In this document: positions 8,350 through 17,181 of the stretch, one piece after another
Position numbering within the stretch: position 1 is the stretch's first letter
Layout of the letters: each line of letters opens with the position of its first letter
Assembly (NCBI RefSeq): GCF_900589395.1
Contig: NZ_UUIS01000073.1
Coordinates: 1 to 64,000, forward strand
Reading direction: 5' to 3'
DNA: 64,000 nt
Origin: Pseudomonas viridiflava
GTDB taxonomy: Bacteria > Pseudomonadota > Gammaproteobacteria > Pseudomonadales > Pseudomonadaceae
Notes under the pieces: generated by a model
What the model was told of the DNA's origin: nothing
Database searches by the model: none
The model's input: the letters and a program-made list of their open reading frames with translations, nothing else
Position numbers and translations under genes: made by a program

Positions 8350-11025
8350 TCAGCGGCGTGTGCGCTTGACCACCTTGCGGATCACGTAGGGCAGCACACC
8401 ACCGTGGCGCAGATAACGCACTTCCTGCAGTGAGTCGATGCGCAGGCTCAACTCGACCTGCCGGGGGCCTGCACGGTCACGGTCGATCACCAGCGTCACC
8501 GGGTTATCGCCCACGACCAGGTCGTCCAGGCCGATGAAATCGAAGTGCTCACCGCCATCAAGCTGCAGGTCATCCACGCAGGCACCGGCCTTGAACACCA
8601 GCGGGATGACGCCCATGCCGATCAGGTTGCTGCGATGGATACGCTCGATGCTGCGCGCCACCACCGCCTTGACCCCCAGCAGGGCCTGGGCCTTGGCCGC
8701 CCAGTCGCGGCTGGAGCCGGCGCCGTAGTTGATGCCGGCGAACATCACCATCGGCGTCCCCTGCGCCGCATAACTCTTGGCCGCGTCGAACAGCGGCAGG
8801 CAATGACTGTGGTCAGCGTTCCAGGCCCAGGCGCCGACACCCGGTGGTGGGTCAAGCAGCCGGTTTTGCACCGACTTGTTGGTAAAGGCACCGCGCAACA
8901 TGACTTCGTGGTTGCTGCGCCGGGTCGAGTACTGGTTGAGGTCCTGCGGGTCTTCGCCACGCTCAAGCAGCCACTGGCCGGCCAGGCTGTCAGCCGGGAT
9001 CGCGCCGGCCGGCGAGATGTGGTCGGTGGTGATGTTATCGCCCAGCACCATCAGCACCCGCGCTTTTTCAATCGCCAGGCTGCGCTTGGGCTCGGCCTGG
9101 ATATCGGCCAGGTACTGGGGGCGGCGCAGGTAAGTCGACGCCGGGCTCCAGGCAAACTGCACGCTGCCCTGGGCCGACAACGCCTGCCAGTGATGAGTGC
9201 CATCCCATACCGTGGCCAGCCGCTGGCGAAAGAACTCGGGCTTGACCGAGCGTGCCACCTGGGCGGCAATTTCGGCATCGGTCGGCATCAGGTCGTGCAG
9301 GTACACCGGCACGCCATTGGCGTCATGGGCCAGCGGCTCGCGTGTCAGGTCGATGGCGATGGTTCCGGCAAGGGCATACGCCACGCAGAGCGCCGGCGAC
9401 GCCAGGTAGCCGGCCGGTACCTTGGGGTTGACCCGGCCTTCGAAGTTGCGGTTGCCCGACAGCACCACCACACCTTTGAGGCCCTGGTCGGCGAACACCT
9501 CGACATGGGCCTCAAGCTGGCCGGAGTTACCGATGCAGGTCATGCAGCCAAAGCCGGCCAGGTCGAACCCCAGGGCGGCGAAGTCTTGCAGCAAATCAGC
9601 CTCGCCCAGGTAATCGGCCACCACCTGCGAGCCAGGCGACAGCGAAGTCTTGACCCACGGCTTGCGTTGCAGGCCAAGGGCCCGGGCCTTGCGCGCCAGC
9701 AGGCCGGCCTGGATCATCTGCGCCGGGTTGGCGGTGTTGGTGCAACTGGTAATGGCCGCCATGACCACCGCGCCATGGGTGATCGACTCGCCGAACGACG
9801 GCTCGAAGAACGTCACCGGCGCCGGTGCATTGATCCGTTGGTCGCCGCCCAGCACCTCATTGCGAAACGAGGCCGCCGCCCCCGACAGCGGCTGGCGCTG
9901 GTGGGGTTGATGCGGGCCGGCGACGCTCGGCTCGATGCTCGCCAGGTCCAGCTCGATCAACTCGTCGAACGCAGGCTCTGGCATTGCGTCACGACGCCAC
10001 AACGGCTGCGCGTTCATGTAGGCGACCACCTGCCGGCGCAGCGCCGGCGGGCGGCCAGTGAGTTCCAGATAGCTCAGGGTTTCATCGTCGAAGGGGAAGA
10101 ACACCACCGTAGCGCCGTATTCGGGGGCCATGTTCGATACGGTACCGCGGGCCGCCCAGCTCAGGGCCGACACACCGGGGCCGGTAAACTCGACAAACTT
10201 GCCCACCACCGAGCGCTGGCGCAGGATCTGGGCGACATGCAGGGACAGGTCGGTGGCCGTGACCCCCGCGCCCAACCGGTTGCTCAGGCGAATACCGATG
10301 ACCTTGGGAAAGCTGATCGGTACCGGCTCGCCGACCATCGCCGCCTGGCCTTCCAGCCCGCCTACGCCCCAACCCAGCACGCCGAGGGCATTGATCATCG
10401 GCGTGTGGCTGTCGGTGGCGACCATGTCATCCGGGTGCAGCAGGCGCAGGCCATCTGCAGTACGGCTTTCCCACACCACCGTGGCCAGGGCTTCCATGTT
10501 CATCTGATGGATGATGCCGGTGCCGGGTGGAATCACACCGAAGTTGTCGAGGCTCTTCTGCGCCCACTTGATGAAGCGGTAGCGCTCGCCGTTGCGCCGA
10601 AAATCGATGTCCAGGTTCTGTTCGACCGCATCGGGCTCGGCATAACGCTCCACGATCACCGAATGGTCGATGGTCAGGATCGCCGGAATCAGCGGGTTCA
10701 TGGCCTGCGGATCGCCCCCCAGCTCAGCCACCACATCACGCATGCCGGCAAAGTCGGCCAAGGCCGGCAGGCAGGTGGTGTCGTGGAACATCAAGCGGTT
10801 GGGCTGGAACGGTACTTCGCAGTCCGGCCCTTGCCCGGTGGCGCGGGCCAGCACTGAAGGCAGTGCCTGGGGCGAACAGCGCGCCACGTTTTCGAGCAGG
10901 ATGCGGATGGCATACGGCAGTGTTGCCAGCCGTTCGGCCGGCAGCAGTTTGTACAGGTCGACGTAGGCAAAGGTGTCCTGGTCGATCACCAGGTGCGAGA
11001 GAAGGTCACAGGCGGGCTCGGTCAT
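8350..11025 (-). CDS. acnA: aconitate hydratase, AcnA/IRP type (divergent paralogue)
   Basis: An 891-residue [4Fe-4S] hydro-lyase of the AcnA/IRP1 family. The cluster ligands are visible as SCTNT (about residue 425) and GFGCMTCIG (about residue 495), along with the ATDSHTPM, TTDHISPAGAI and IHRSNLIGMGVIPL motifs of the swivel and substrate domains. Length is near normal. The N-terminal 120 residues differ noticeably from housekeeping pseudomonad AcnA, and the gene sits with a lactonase and an organic-acid permease, so it may act on citrate, aconitate or a related tricarboxylate in a specific catabolic route. A LysR gene is immediately upstream on the same strand. Confidence 0.88.
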   Translation of the reverse strand: MTEPACDLLSHLVIDQDTFAYVDLYKLLPAERLATLPYAIRILLENVARCSPQALPSVLARATGQGPDCEVPFQPNRLMFHDTTCLPALADFAGMRDVVAELGGDPQAMNPLIPAILTIDHSVIVERYAEPDAVEQNLDIDFRRNGERYRFIKWAQKSLDNFGVIPPGTGIIHQMNMEALATVVWESRTADGLRLLHPDDMVATDSHTPMINALGVLGWGVGGLEGQAAMVGEPVPISFPKVIGIRLSNRLGAGVTATDLSLHVAQILRQRSVVGKFVEFTGPGVSALSWAARGTVSNMAPEYGATVVFFPFDDETLSYLELTGRPPALRRQVVAYMNAQPLWRRDAMPEPAFDELIELDLASIEPSVAGPHQPHQRQPLSGAAASFRNEVLGGDQRINAPAPVTFFEPSFGESITHGAVVMAAITSCTNTANPAQMIQAGLLARKARALGLQRKPWVKTSLSPGSQVVADYLGEADLLQDFAALGFDLAGFGCMTCIGNSGQLEAHVEVFADQGLKGVVVLSGNRNFEGRVNPKVPAGYLASPALCVAYALAGTIAIDLTREPLAHDANGVPVYLHDLMPTDAEIAAQVARSVKPEFFRQRLATVWDGTHHWQALSAQGSVQFAWSPASTYLRRPQYLADIQAEPKRSLAIEKARVLMVLGDNITTDHISPAGAIPADSLAGQWLLERGEDPQDLNQYSTRRSNHEVMLRGAFTNKSVQNRLLDPPPGVGAWAWNADHSHCLPLFDAAKSYAAQGTPMVMFAGINYGAGSSRDWAAKAQALLGVKAVVARSIERIHRSNLIGMGVIPLVFKAGACVDDLQLDGGEHFDFIGLDDLVVGDNPVTLVIDRDRAGPRQVELSLRIDSLQEVRYLRHGGVLPYVIRKVVKRTRR

Positions 11026-11100
11026 GCTCGTATCGCTCGGTTTTTGTGGGGTTCGCGGTGATGGCTCAGCGCTGATGAAGCGATACTAGGAGGTGCACAC

Positions 11101-11124
11101 GGCGATGAAAATTGGTCAATCGCC
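11101..11124. promoter_or_regulatory. inverted repeat upstream of acnA
   Basis: GGCGAT (11101-11106) and ATCGCC (11119-11124) form an inverted repeat with a 12-bp spacer, 76 bp ahead of the acnA start. The spacing and position suit a LysR dimer site for the adjacent regulator. The repeat is short and could occur by chance. Confidence 0.3.
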
Positions 11125-11172
11125 ACGGCAGCGTTCGCCATTGGAGAACGCTTGCAGGCTGACAGATCGCGG

Positions 11173-12057
11173 TCAGCTGACGGTCAGATGATCGATGAAG
11201 GTCTTGAGCGTCGGCGAGGCCGCGTCGTATTTTTTCACCGCCAGCAACAACGAGCGATGCGCCCAGGGTTCATCCAGCGTCACCGCCTTGAGTTTGTGGC
11301 TGCGCAGGTACTGCTGGATGACACTGCGCGGCAGGATCGCCAGCCCCAGGCCCGCCGAAACCATGCGGCACATGCAGTCGAAACTGCTGATGCGGATGCG
11401 CAATTTGAGCGCCATGCCGAGCTTTTCGGCTTCAGCGGTGAGCAAGGTGTGCACCGAACTCTCAAGGTGGGGCCCGACGAATTCGTGCTCCAGCACGTCC
11501 TTGAAACGTACCGATTTGCGCCCGGCCAGTGCATGCCCGGTCGGTATCAGCAAGGTCAACTCGTCATCGCGGTAGGCAAAGGTTTCCAGCCCCTGAGGCG
11601 AGGTCTGGACGGCAATGATGCCCAGATCGGCGCGCCCGTCGGCCACGGCACGCACCACCGCCGACCCTACCCGCTCTTCGATGTCGAAGCGGATATGCGG
11701 GTAGCGCTCGGCAAAACCGGCCACATCCTGGGGCAAGAATTGCGACAGTGCCGAGGTGATGGCGTGGATGCGGATGTGCCCTTTCACGCCGCTGGCGTAG
11801 TCGCTCAGTTCACTGTCGAGCTGGGTCAGGGTCTGCTTGAGCTGGCGGGCATAGAACAGCAATGACTGCCCGGCCGGCGTCAGCTCCACACCGCGCGCAT
11901 TGCGAATCAGCAGCGGGGAGCCTATCTGCGCTTCAAGCTCGCTGATGCGTTTGCTGATCGCCGACACCGCCAGGTGCTTGATGCGCCCGGCACGGGTCAG
12001 GTTGCGCTCCTGAGCCACGGTGATGAACAGGTCCAGGCTGGTCAGGTCATAACGCAC
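11173..12057 (-). CDS. LysR-family transcriptional regulator
   Basis: A 294-residue LysR protein: helix-turn-helix over about residues 15-40 (RAGRIKHLAVSAISKRISEL), linker, then the effector-binding domain. The start is a GTG codon (GTGCGTTATGACC), supported by the family N-terminus MRYDLTSLDLFITVA. It lies between the 2-hydroxyacid dehydrogenase (10 bp upstream) and acnA (147 bp downstream), all on the minus strand, and is the likely regulator of the downstream acnA-lactonase-permease genes. Confidence 0.87.
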   Translation of the reverse strand: MRYDLTSLDLFITVAQERNLTRAGRIKHLAVSAISKRISELEAQIGSPLLIRNARGVELTPAGQSLLFYARQLKQTLTQLDSELSDYASGVKGHIRIHAITSALSQFLPQDVAGFAERYPHIRFDIEERVGSAVVRAVADGRADLGIIAVQTSPQGLETFAYRDDELTLLIPTGHALAGRKSVRFKDVLEHEFVGPHLESSVHTLLTAEAEKLGMALKLRIRISSFDCMCRMVSAGLGLAILPRSVIQQYLRSHKLKAVTLDEPWAHRSLLLAVKKYDAASPTLKTFIDHLTVS

Positions 12058-12067
12058 AAATACAGTC

Positions 12068-13006
12068 CTATCGAGACGAAACCGGCGTCAGCACAGGCTG
12101 GCCGGCAAAGAAGGCCAGCAGGTTGTCAGCCACCAGGCGCACCGAATCATGCGAGGCCTCGGGCGACAAGCCGGCGACGTGCGGGGTCAGCACTACGTTA
12201 GCCAGGCGCTTGAAGGCGTCGGGCACGTTGGGCTCGTCGTCGAACACGTCCAGTGCGGCGCCGGCAATGCGCCGCGTTTGCAGGGCATCGAGCAAGGCGG
12301 CGGTGTCGACCACGCTGGCGCGGGCGATGTTCACCAGATACCCCTGTGGCCCCAGGGCCTGGAGCACGTTGGCATCGACCAGGTGCCGGGTGTCGGCACC
12401 GCCCGGCGTTGCCAGCAGCAAAAAGTCAGAGGCCTGGGCCAGTTCGAGTACCGAGGCGTACCAGGTATAGGCGCTGTCCTGGCGCGCCCGGCGGTTGTGA
12501 TAGCCAATGTGGATATCGAACGCGGCGGCACGGCGGGCAATCGCCAGGCCCACCGCGCCCAGGCCGACGATGCCCAGGCGTTTACCGGCCAGCGACGGGC
12601 ACATTGCCTTGCGCCACTCGCTGCGGCGCACCGAGGCGTCGGCCTGCGGGATGTCACGCACCAGCGCCAGCAGCAATGCCAGCGCATGGTCCGCCACGGT
12701 CGGGGCGTTGACGCCGGCGCCGTTGGTAACCTGGATACCGCGCGCTTCGGCCGCCGGCACATCGACTTTTTCATAGCCTGCGCCACTGACGCAGATGATG
12801 CGCAGGCCGGGCAAGGCGTCCATCTCTTCGGCAAAGAAACCCAGCGGTCCGCGGGTGACCACCGCTGTGATCTCATCGGCGTGCCGGGCAATGGCCTCGG
12901 CGCGCAGCGCGGCGGTGGGCGCGCGCAGCAAACGAAAGCCGCTGTCTTCCAGAATCGGCAGGTATGCGTTGAGGTTTTCGACCAGCACCAGCACCGTCAT
13001 TGTCAT
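12068..13006 (-). CDS. D-2-hydroxyacid dehydrogenase (NAD(P)-dependent)
   Basis: A 312-residue D-isomer-specific 2-hydroxyacid dehydrogenase. The nucleotide-binding glycine motif GIVGLGAVGLA falls near residues 147-157; catalytic Arg (NIARASVVDT), Glu (DDEPNVP) and His (TPHVAGLSPEAS) are all present in order. It reduces 2-oxoacids such as glyoxylate or hydroxypyruvate, or oxidises the hydroxy form. A second in-frame ATG lies 6 bp inside, so the start is uncertain by two codons. It probably shares a transcript with the LysR gene 10 bp downstream. Confidence 0.87.
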   Translation of the reverse strand: MTMTVLVLVENLNAYLPILEDSGFRLLRAPTAALRAEAIARHADEITAVVTRGPLGFFAEEMDALPGLRIICVSGAGYEKVDVPAAEARGIQVTNGAGVNAPTVADHALALLLALVRDIPQADASVRRSEWRKAMCPSLAGKRLGIVGLGAVGLAIARRAAAFDIHIGYHNRRARQDSAYTWYASVLELAQASDFLLLATPGGADTRHLVDANVLQALGPQGYLVNIARASVVDTAALLDALQTRRIAGAALDVFDDEPNVPDAFKRLANVVLTPHVAGLSPEASHDSVRLVADNLLAFFAGQPVLTPVSSR

Positions 13007-13083
13007 GGGTATGCGTCCACAGCCTGTTCAAAGGTGCCGACAGTAACCCGAGTCGCCGCTTTGTGCAGCCCTCCTTTGACCGA

Positions 13084-14400
13084 TCAGCCCTGACGCTTGG
13101 CGCGATACATGGCCTGGTCGGCATGGCGGAACAGTTGCGCCAGGTCAGTGGCATCCTGCGGATAACGGGCAATGCCGATGCTGGCGCCAATGCTCCAGGG
13201 CCACCCTTCCAGTTGCATCGGCACCTGCAAGGCACTGTGGATCAATTGCGTGACACGCGCCGCGTCAGTGTCGGCCTGCACCCGCTCGAGCAACACCACG
13301 AACTCGTCGCCGCCGATGCGCGCCACGGTGTCGCTGTTGCGTACACAGGCCTTGAGCCGTCGTGCCACCTCTTGCAGCAAGGCGTCGCCGGCCGCGTGCC
13401 CGAGGGTGTCGTTGACCTGCTTGAACTTGTCCAGGTCCAGGTACAGCACCGCCAATTGATCGCCATGGCGCTGGGCGAACTCGATCGCTTCTTGCAGGCG
13501 CTCCTGCAGCAGCATGCGATTGGCCAGCCCGGTGAGCTGGTCGTAACGAGCCATCGACTGCAAACGTTCGTGCAACTGCTTGCGCTCGATGGCCGCCGCC
13601 ACCTGACCGCACACGAACTGCAGCACCGATTGATCCTGCGCGGTGTAGGCCAGGCTCTCGCACGCGCCCTTGATCATCAAGGCACCGATGATGCCGCTTG
13701 TGGACTGTAATGGCACCGCAAACCAGGGTGGCGCGTGCGGGTCAAGACGCTCACGCAGGGCCTGCGGCCAGGCCGTGGCGTGGTCGGGAGCAAACACCAA
13801 GGGCTGGCCGCTGCGCATCACCTCAAGGGCCAGGGCCTGGGCAGTGGCCGGGTCGGCCTCGTCGTCGACGTGGTAGGCAAACGTCACGTGATCCGGCGGC
13901 TGACCGCAAAGGACAATCGACAGGTTGCGCGCCGGCAGCAGGTCATCGAGTACTTCATGGATACGTCGGTAAAGGTCCGGCAGCTCATCACAGCCATTGG
14001 CCGCCTCGGAAATCTGCAACAGGCTCAGGCGCAGGTGCTCGGCGCGCTTGAACTCAGTGATATCGCGGGCTACGGCAATGCGCAGGTGATCCACCTCCGA
14101 CCAGCGTGCCGACCACATGATGTGCACCACCTGACCGTTCTTGTGCAGGTAACGGTTCTCGAAATGCAGCTTGGGCTGTCCCTGCATGATTTCCTGCGCC
14201 GCTGCCTGCGTGCGCGCCCGGTCGTCCGGGTGGACCAGACGGATCATCTGGGTGCCGATCAATTCCTGTGGGGTATAACCGAAGATCCGCTCACACGCGG
14301 CGTTGACATAGACATAGCGTCCCTCTGTGTCCACCACGCAGATCGCGTCCATGAGCATATCGACGAAACCTTCCAGGGCCCGGTGAGTGGTGTTTTCCAT
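13084..14400 (-). CDS. diguanylate cyclase with PAS and GAF sensor domains
   Basis: A 438-residue cytoplasmic signalling protein. It has a PAS domain (about residues 5-115, with YVNAACERIFGYTPQELIG), a GAF-like domain (about 135-270), and a C-terminal GGDEF domain. The active-site motif GGDEF is intact, and an inhibitory-site RxxD (RNSD) lies exactly five residues before it, so an active, product-inhibited c-di-GMP synthase is expected. There is no EAL domain. The ATG at 14400 is preferred because AGG-rich sequence precedes it; an in-frame ATG at 14427 would add nine residues. No transmembrane segment is seen, so the signal is intracellular. Confidence 0.88.
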   Translation of the reverse strand: MENTTHRALEGFVDMLMDAICVVDTEGRYVYVNAACERIFGYTPQELIGTQMIRLVHPDDRARTQAAAQEIMQGQPKLHFENRYLHKNGQVVHIMWSARWSEVDHLRIAVARDITEFKRAEHLRLSLLQISEAANGCDELPDLYRRIHEVLDDLLPARNLSIVLCGQPPDHVTFAYHVDDEADPATAQALALEVMRSGQPLVFAPDHATAWPQALRERLDPHAPPWFAVPLQSTSGIIGALMIKGACESLAYTAQDQSVLQFVCGQVAAAIERKQLHERLQSMARYDQLTGLANRMLLQERLQEAIEFAQRHGDQLAVLYLDLDKFKQVNDTLGHAAGDALLQEVARRLKACVRNSDTVARIGGDEFVVLLERVQADTDAARVTQLIHSALQVPMQLEGWPWSIGASIGIARYPQDATDLAQLFRHADQAMYRAKRQG

Positions 14401-14607
14401 GAGACCTGCCTGGGAAATTGGGGACATTCATACGCTGGACTCATTGACCACACAGACTGAACTGCCAGCTAGACTGCCTGCTTGCGCGCTCAATAGTGCC
14501 TGCATTGAAGGCTTACGGCCATTACTGCATGCCGGACACCGCTGTCAGGCGGTGGCAGGCGACAGACGGCGCGTGGCGACTTTTTCATCATCGCAAGGAA
14601 TCTGACC

Positions 14608-15753
14608 ATGCAGGATGTTGTATTGCCCCGTTTCTCCACGACCAGGCAGTGGCTTGCCCAGGCATTGATCGGCCTGGTGCTGAGCACAGGCACCGTCCTG
14701 GCCAGCGAGCCTGTCGGCAAGGCCTTGAGCGAAAAGGCCGGCATCCCGTGGCCGGCAGTCATCGCACACCGAGGGGCCTCGTTCGATGCACCCGAAGAAA
14801 CCGTGCCGGCCTATGTCCTGGCCCGCGAGCTGGGCGCCGATTACCTGGAGCTGGACTTGCAGCGCAGTCAGGATGGCGTCCTGATCGCGCTGCACGACGA
14901 TAACCTGCGCCGTACCACCAATGTCGCCGAGGTGTTTCCGGCGCGTGCCGACGAGCCGGTCAACCGCTTCACCCTGGCCGAACTCAAACAGCTTGATGCC
15001 GGCAGCTGGTTCAACAAGGCTCACCCGGACCGCGCGCGTGCCGCCTTCAAAGGGCTGAAGATTCTGACCCTCGATGAGGTGATCGACATTGCCGAGGGCG
15101 GCGCCAACAAGCCCGGGCTGTATATCGAGACCAAGGCCCCGGGTCAGTTCCCGGGCATCGAGGCCGACCTGCGCAAGGCCCTGGACCAACGCGGCTGGCT
15201 CGCTGGGCGTCCGGCCGCTGCCGCCGGGCATGTCAGCGTTGCCCAGCGCCCCGGCCGGGTGGTGCTGCAAACGTTCGATAAAAACAGCCTGCAGTTGCTG
15301 CACAAGGCCATGCCGCAGGTGCCCAAGGTCCTGTTGTTGTGGATCGGCCCGGGCTCGATCCCAGGCAAGTCCGATGTCGCGTTCAAGGACTCGGGGTTCA
15401 AGGACCGGGCCAGCTACTACGCCGCCCAGGAGGTCAAATCCGAAGCCGATTTCCAGGCCTGGATCGACTGGGCCCGGGACAACGGCGCGCTGGGCACCGG
15501 CCCTTCCTCACGCCTGGCCAAGGGCGGCGAGCAAAGCTACATGGACCTGGTAAAACCGTGGATGAACCGCCTGACCCACGACAAGGGCCTGATCATCCAC
15601 CCCTACACCGTGGACGATGCCGCAGACTTCAAGACCATCAGCGCCGCCGGTGTCGACGGCTTTTTCACCAACCGGCCAGCCGAGCTGCTGCGTTATTACC
15701 AGCGACCGGCCAAAGAGGACAGTGAAGCGCTGCTCAAGCGGCACGGTTACTAA
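14608..15753 (+). CDS. glpQ: periplasmic glycerophosphodiester phosphodiesterase
   Basis: A 381-residue GlpQ-type enzyme that hydrolyses glycerophosphodiesters to glycerol 3-phosphate and an alcohol. The N-terminal 33 residues form a Sec signal peptide ending near VLAS. The catalytic core follows: AHRGASFDAPEET, ELDLQRSQDGVLIALHDD (metal-binding Glu and Asp and catalytic His), and YTVDDA near the C-terminus. AAGGAA is placed 8 nt before the ATG. The phosphatidylserine synthase gene lies 84 bp downstream on the same strand, giving a phospholipid-related pair. Confidence 0.9.
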   Translation: MQDVVLPRFSTTRQWLAQALIGLVLSTGTVLASEPVGKALSEKAGIPWPAVIAHRGASFDAPEETVPAYVLARELGADYLELDLQRSQDGVLIALHDDNLRRTTNVAEVFPARADEPVNRFTLAELKQLDAGSWFNKAHPDRARAAFKGLKILTLDEVIDIAEGGANKPGLYIETKAPGQFPGIEADLRKALDQRGWLAGRPAAAAGHVSVAQRPGRVVLQTFDKNSLQLLHKAMPQVPKVLLLWIGPGSIPGKSDVAFKDSGFKDRASYYAAQEVKSEADFQAWIDWARDNGALGTGPSSRLAKGGEQSYMDLVKPWMNRLTHDKGLIIHPYTVDDAADFKTISAAGVDGFFTNRPAELLRYYQRPAKEDSEALLKRHGY

Positions 15754-15837
15754 GCCTGGTTGCCAAGCCTGCATGGGCATTACAGCCTGTTTCTGGTGTA
15801 AGCTCGCAGGCTGTTGCGCAAACCCCATGAGAGGCTT

Positions 15838-17181
15838 ATGCAGTCCCCCTTCAGACGCTCGACCCTGGCCGCGCTACGCGGTTTTGCCTTGTCAGACCAG
15901 GCAATCACCCTGATTCCCAGCGCCGCCGACTACCGTCGGTGCCTGCTGGAACAGATTGCCTCGGCCACCCGGCGCATCTACATCATTGCCCTGTATGTGC
16001 AGAACGACGAAGCCGGCCAGGAAATCCTCGACGCCCTGTACGCGGCCAGGCAGGCGCGCCCGCACCTGGACGTTCGCGTGCTGGTCGACTGGTTCCGGGC
16101 CCAGCGCGGCCTGATCGGCGCCGGTCGCCAGCCGGGCAACAGCGCCTGGTACCAGGCCCAGCATCTGGAGTATGAGCAGGAAGTGCCGGTCTACGGCGTG
16201 CCGGTGCAGACCCGCGAACTGTTCGGCGTGCTGCACCTCAAGGGCAGTGTGATCGACGACAACGTGCTGTACACAGGTGCCAGCATCAACAATGTCTACC
16301 TGCACAAGCAGGACAAATACCGGCTCGACCGCTACCACCTGATCCATAGCCCGGCCCTGGCCGACAGCTTCGTCGATCTGGTGGAGCGCGAAATCATCGC
16401 CTCCCCGGCAGTGCATCGCCTGGACCTGCCGCAACCGCCAAGTTCACGCAGCCTGCGTGGCGAGATCCGCGCGTTTCGTGGCCAGCTCAAGCGCGCAGCC
16501 TACGACACCTCGACCGGCACCACCGACAGCGACGTGCTGCGCATCACACCGTTGCTGGGGGTCGGGCCGCGCAACAGCCTGAACCGCACGATCTGCGAAC
16601 TCATCGCCAGCAGCGAAAGCCAGCTGACCATCTGCACGCCGTATTTCAACCTGCCTGTGGCCGTGACGCGGGAAATCAACCGGGCGCTCAAGCGTGGGGT
16701 CAAGGTCGACATCATCATCGGCGACAAGACGGCCAACGACTTTTTCATTCCCCCGCAAGAACCGTTCAAGGTCATTTCAGCCCTGCCCTACCTGTACGAG
16801 ATCAGCCTGCGCCGCTTTACGCGCAAGCATCAGGCAGCCATCGCCCGCCAGCGCCTGAACGTGCACCTGTGGAAAGACGGCGACAATACGTTTCACCTCA
16901 AGGGCATCTGGGTCGATGAGCGCTATACGCTGCTGACCGGCAACAACCTCAATCCCCGGGCCTTCAACCTGGACCTGGAAAATGCCCTGCTGATCGACGA
17001 CCCGCAAGGTCAATGGCAGCAGACGCGCGCGGCAGAAATCGCCCACCTGATGCAGCACACCCGGCGCGTCGGCCATTTCGAAGAGTTGCAGACCCTGGCC
17101 GACTACCCCGAGGGGGTGCACAAATTTCTGCGCAGGGTCAGCCGGGTCCGCATCGAGCGCCTGCTCTACCGGATCCTCTGA
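15838..17181 (+). CDS. pssA: CDP-diacylglycerol-serine O-phosphatidyltransferase
   Basis: A 447-residue phosphatidylserine synthase of the phospholipase D superfamily (E. coli type), the first step to phosphatidylethanolamine. Two HKD motifs are present: HLKGSVIDDNVLYTGAS near residue 137 and HLKGIWVDERYTLLTGNN near residue 352. The start at 15838 is chosen because GAGAGG precedes it; an in-frame ATG 24 bp upstream lacks a ribosome site. There is no signal peptide, as expected for a peripherally bound enzyme. Its stop directly abuts the convergent nagZ gene. Confidence 0.9.
   Translation: MQSPFRRSTLAALRGFALSDQAITLIPSAADYRRCLLEQIASATRRIYIIALYVQNDEAGQEILDALYAARQARPHLDVRVLVDWFRAQRGLIGAGRQPGNSAWYQAQHLEYEQEVPVYGVPVQTRELFGVLHLKGSVIDDNVLYTGASINNVYLHKQDKYRLDRYHLIHSPALADSFVDLVEREIIASPAVHRLDLPQPPSSRSLRGEIRAFRGQLKRAAYDTSTGTTDSDVLRITPLLGVGPRNSLNRTICELIASSESQLTICTPYFNLPVAVTREINRALKRGVKVDIIIGDKTANDFFIPPQEPFKVISALPYLYEISLRRFTRKHQAAIARQRLNVHLWKDGDNTFHLKGIWVDERYTLLTGNNLNPRAFNLDLENALLIDDPQGQWQQTRAAEIAHLMQHTRRVGHFEELQTLADYPEGVHKFLRRVSRVRIERLLYRIL

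Noticed and set aside
8545..10857. Plus-strand frame of 770 codons antisense to acnA
   Set aside because: Same antisense artefact; acnA has all iron-sulfur and substrate motifs.
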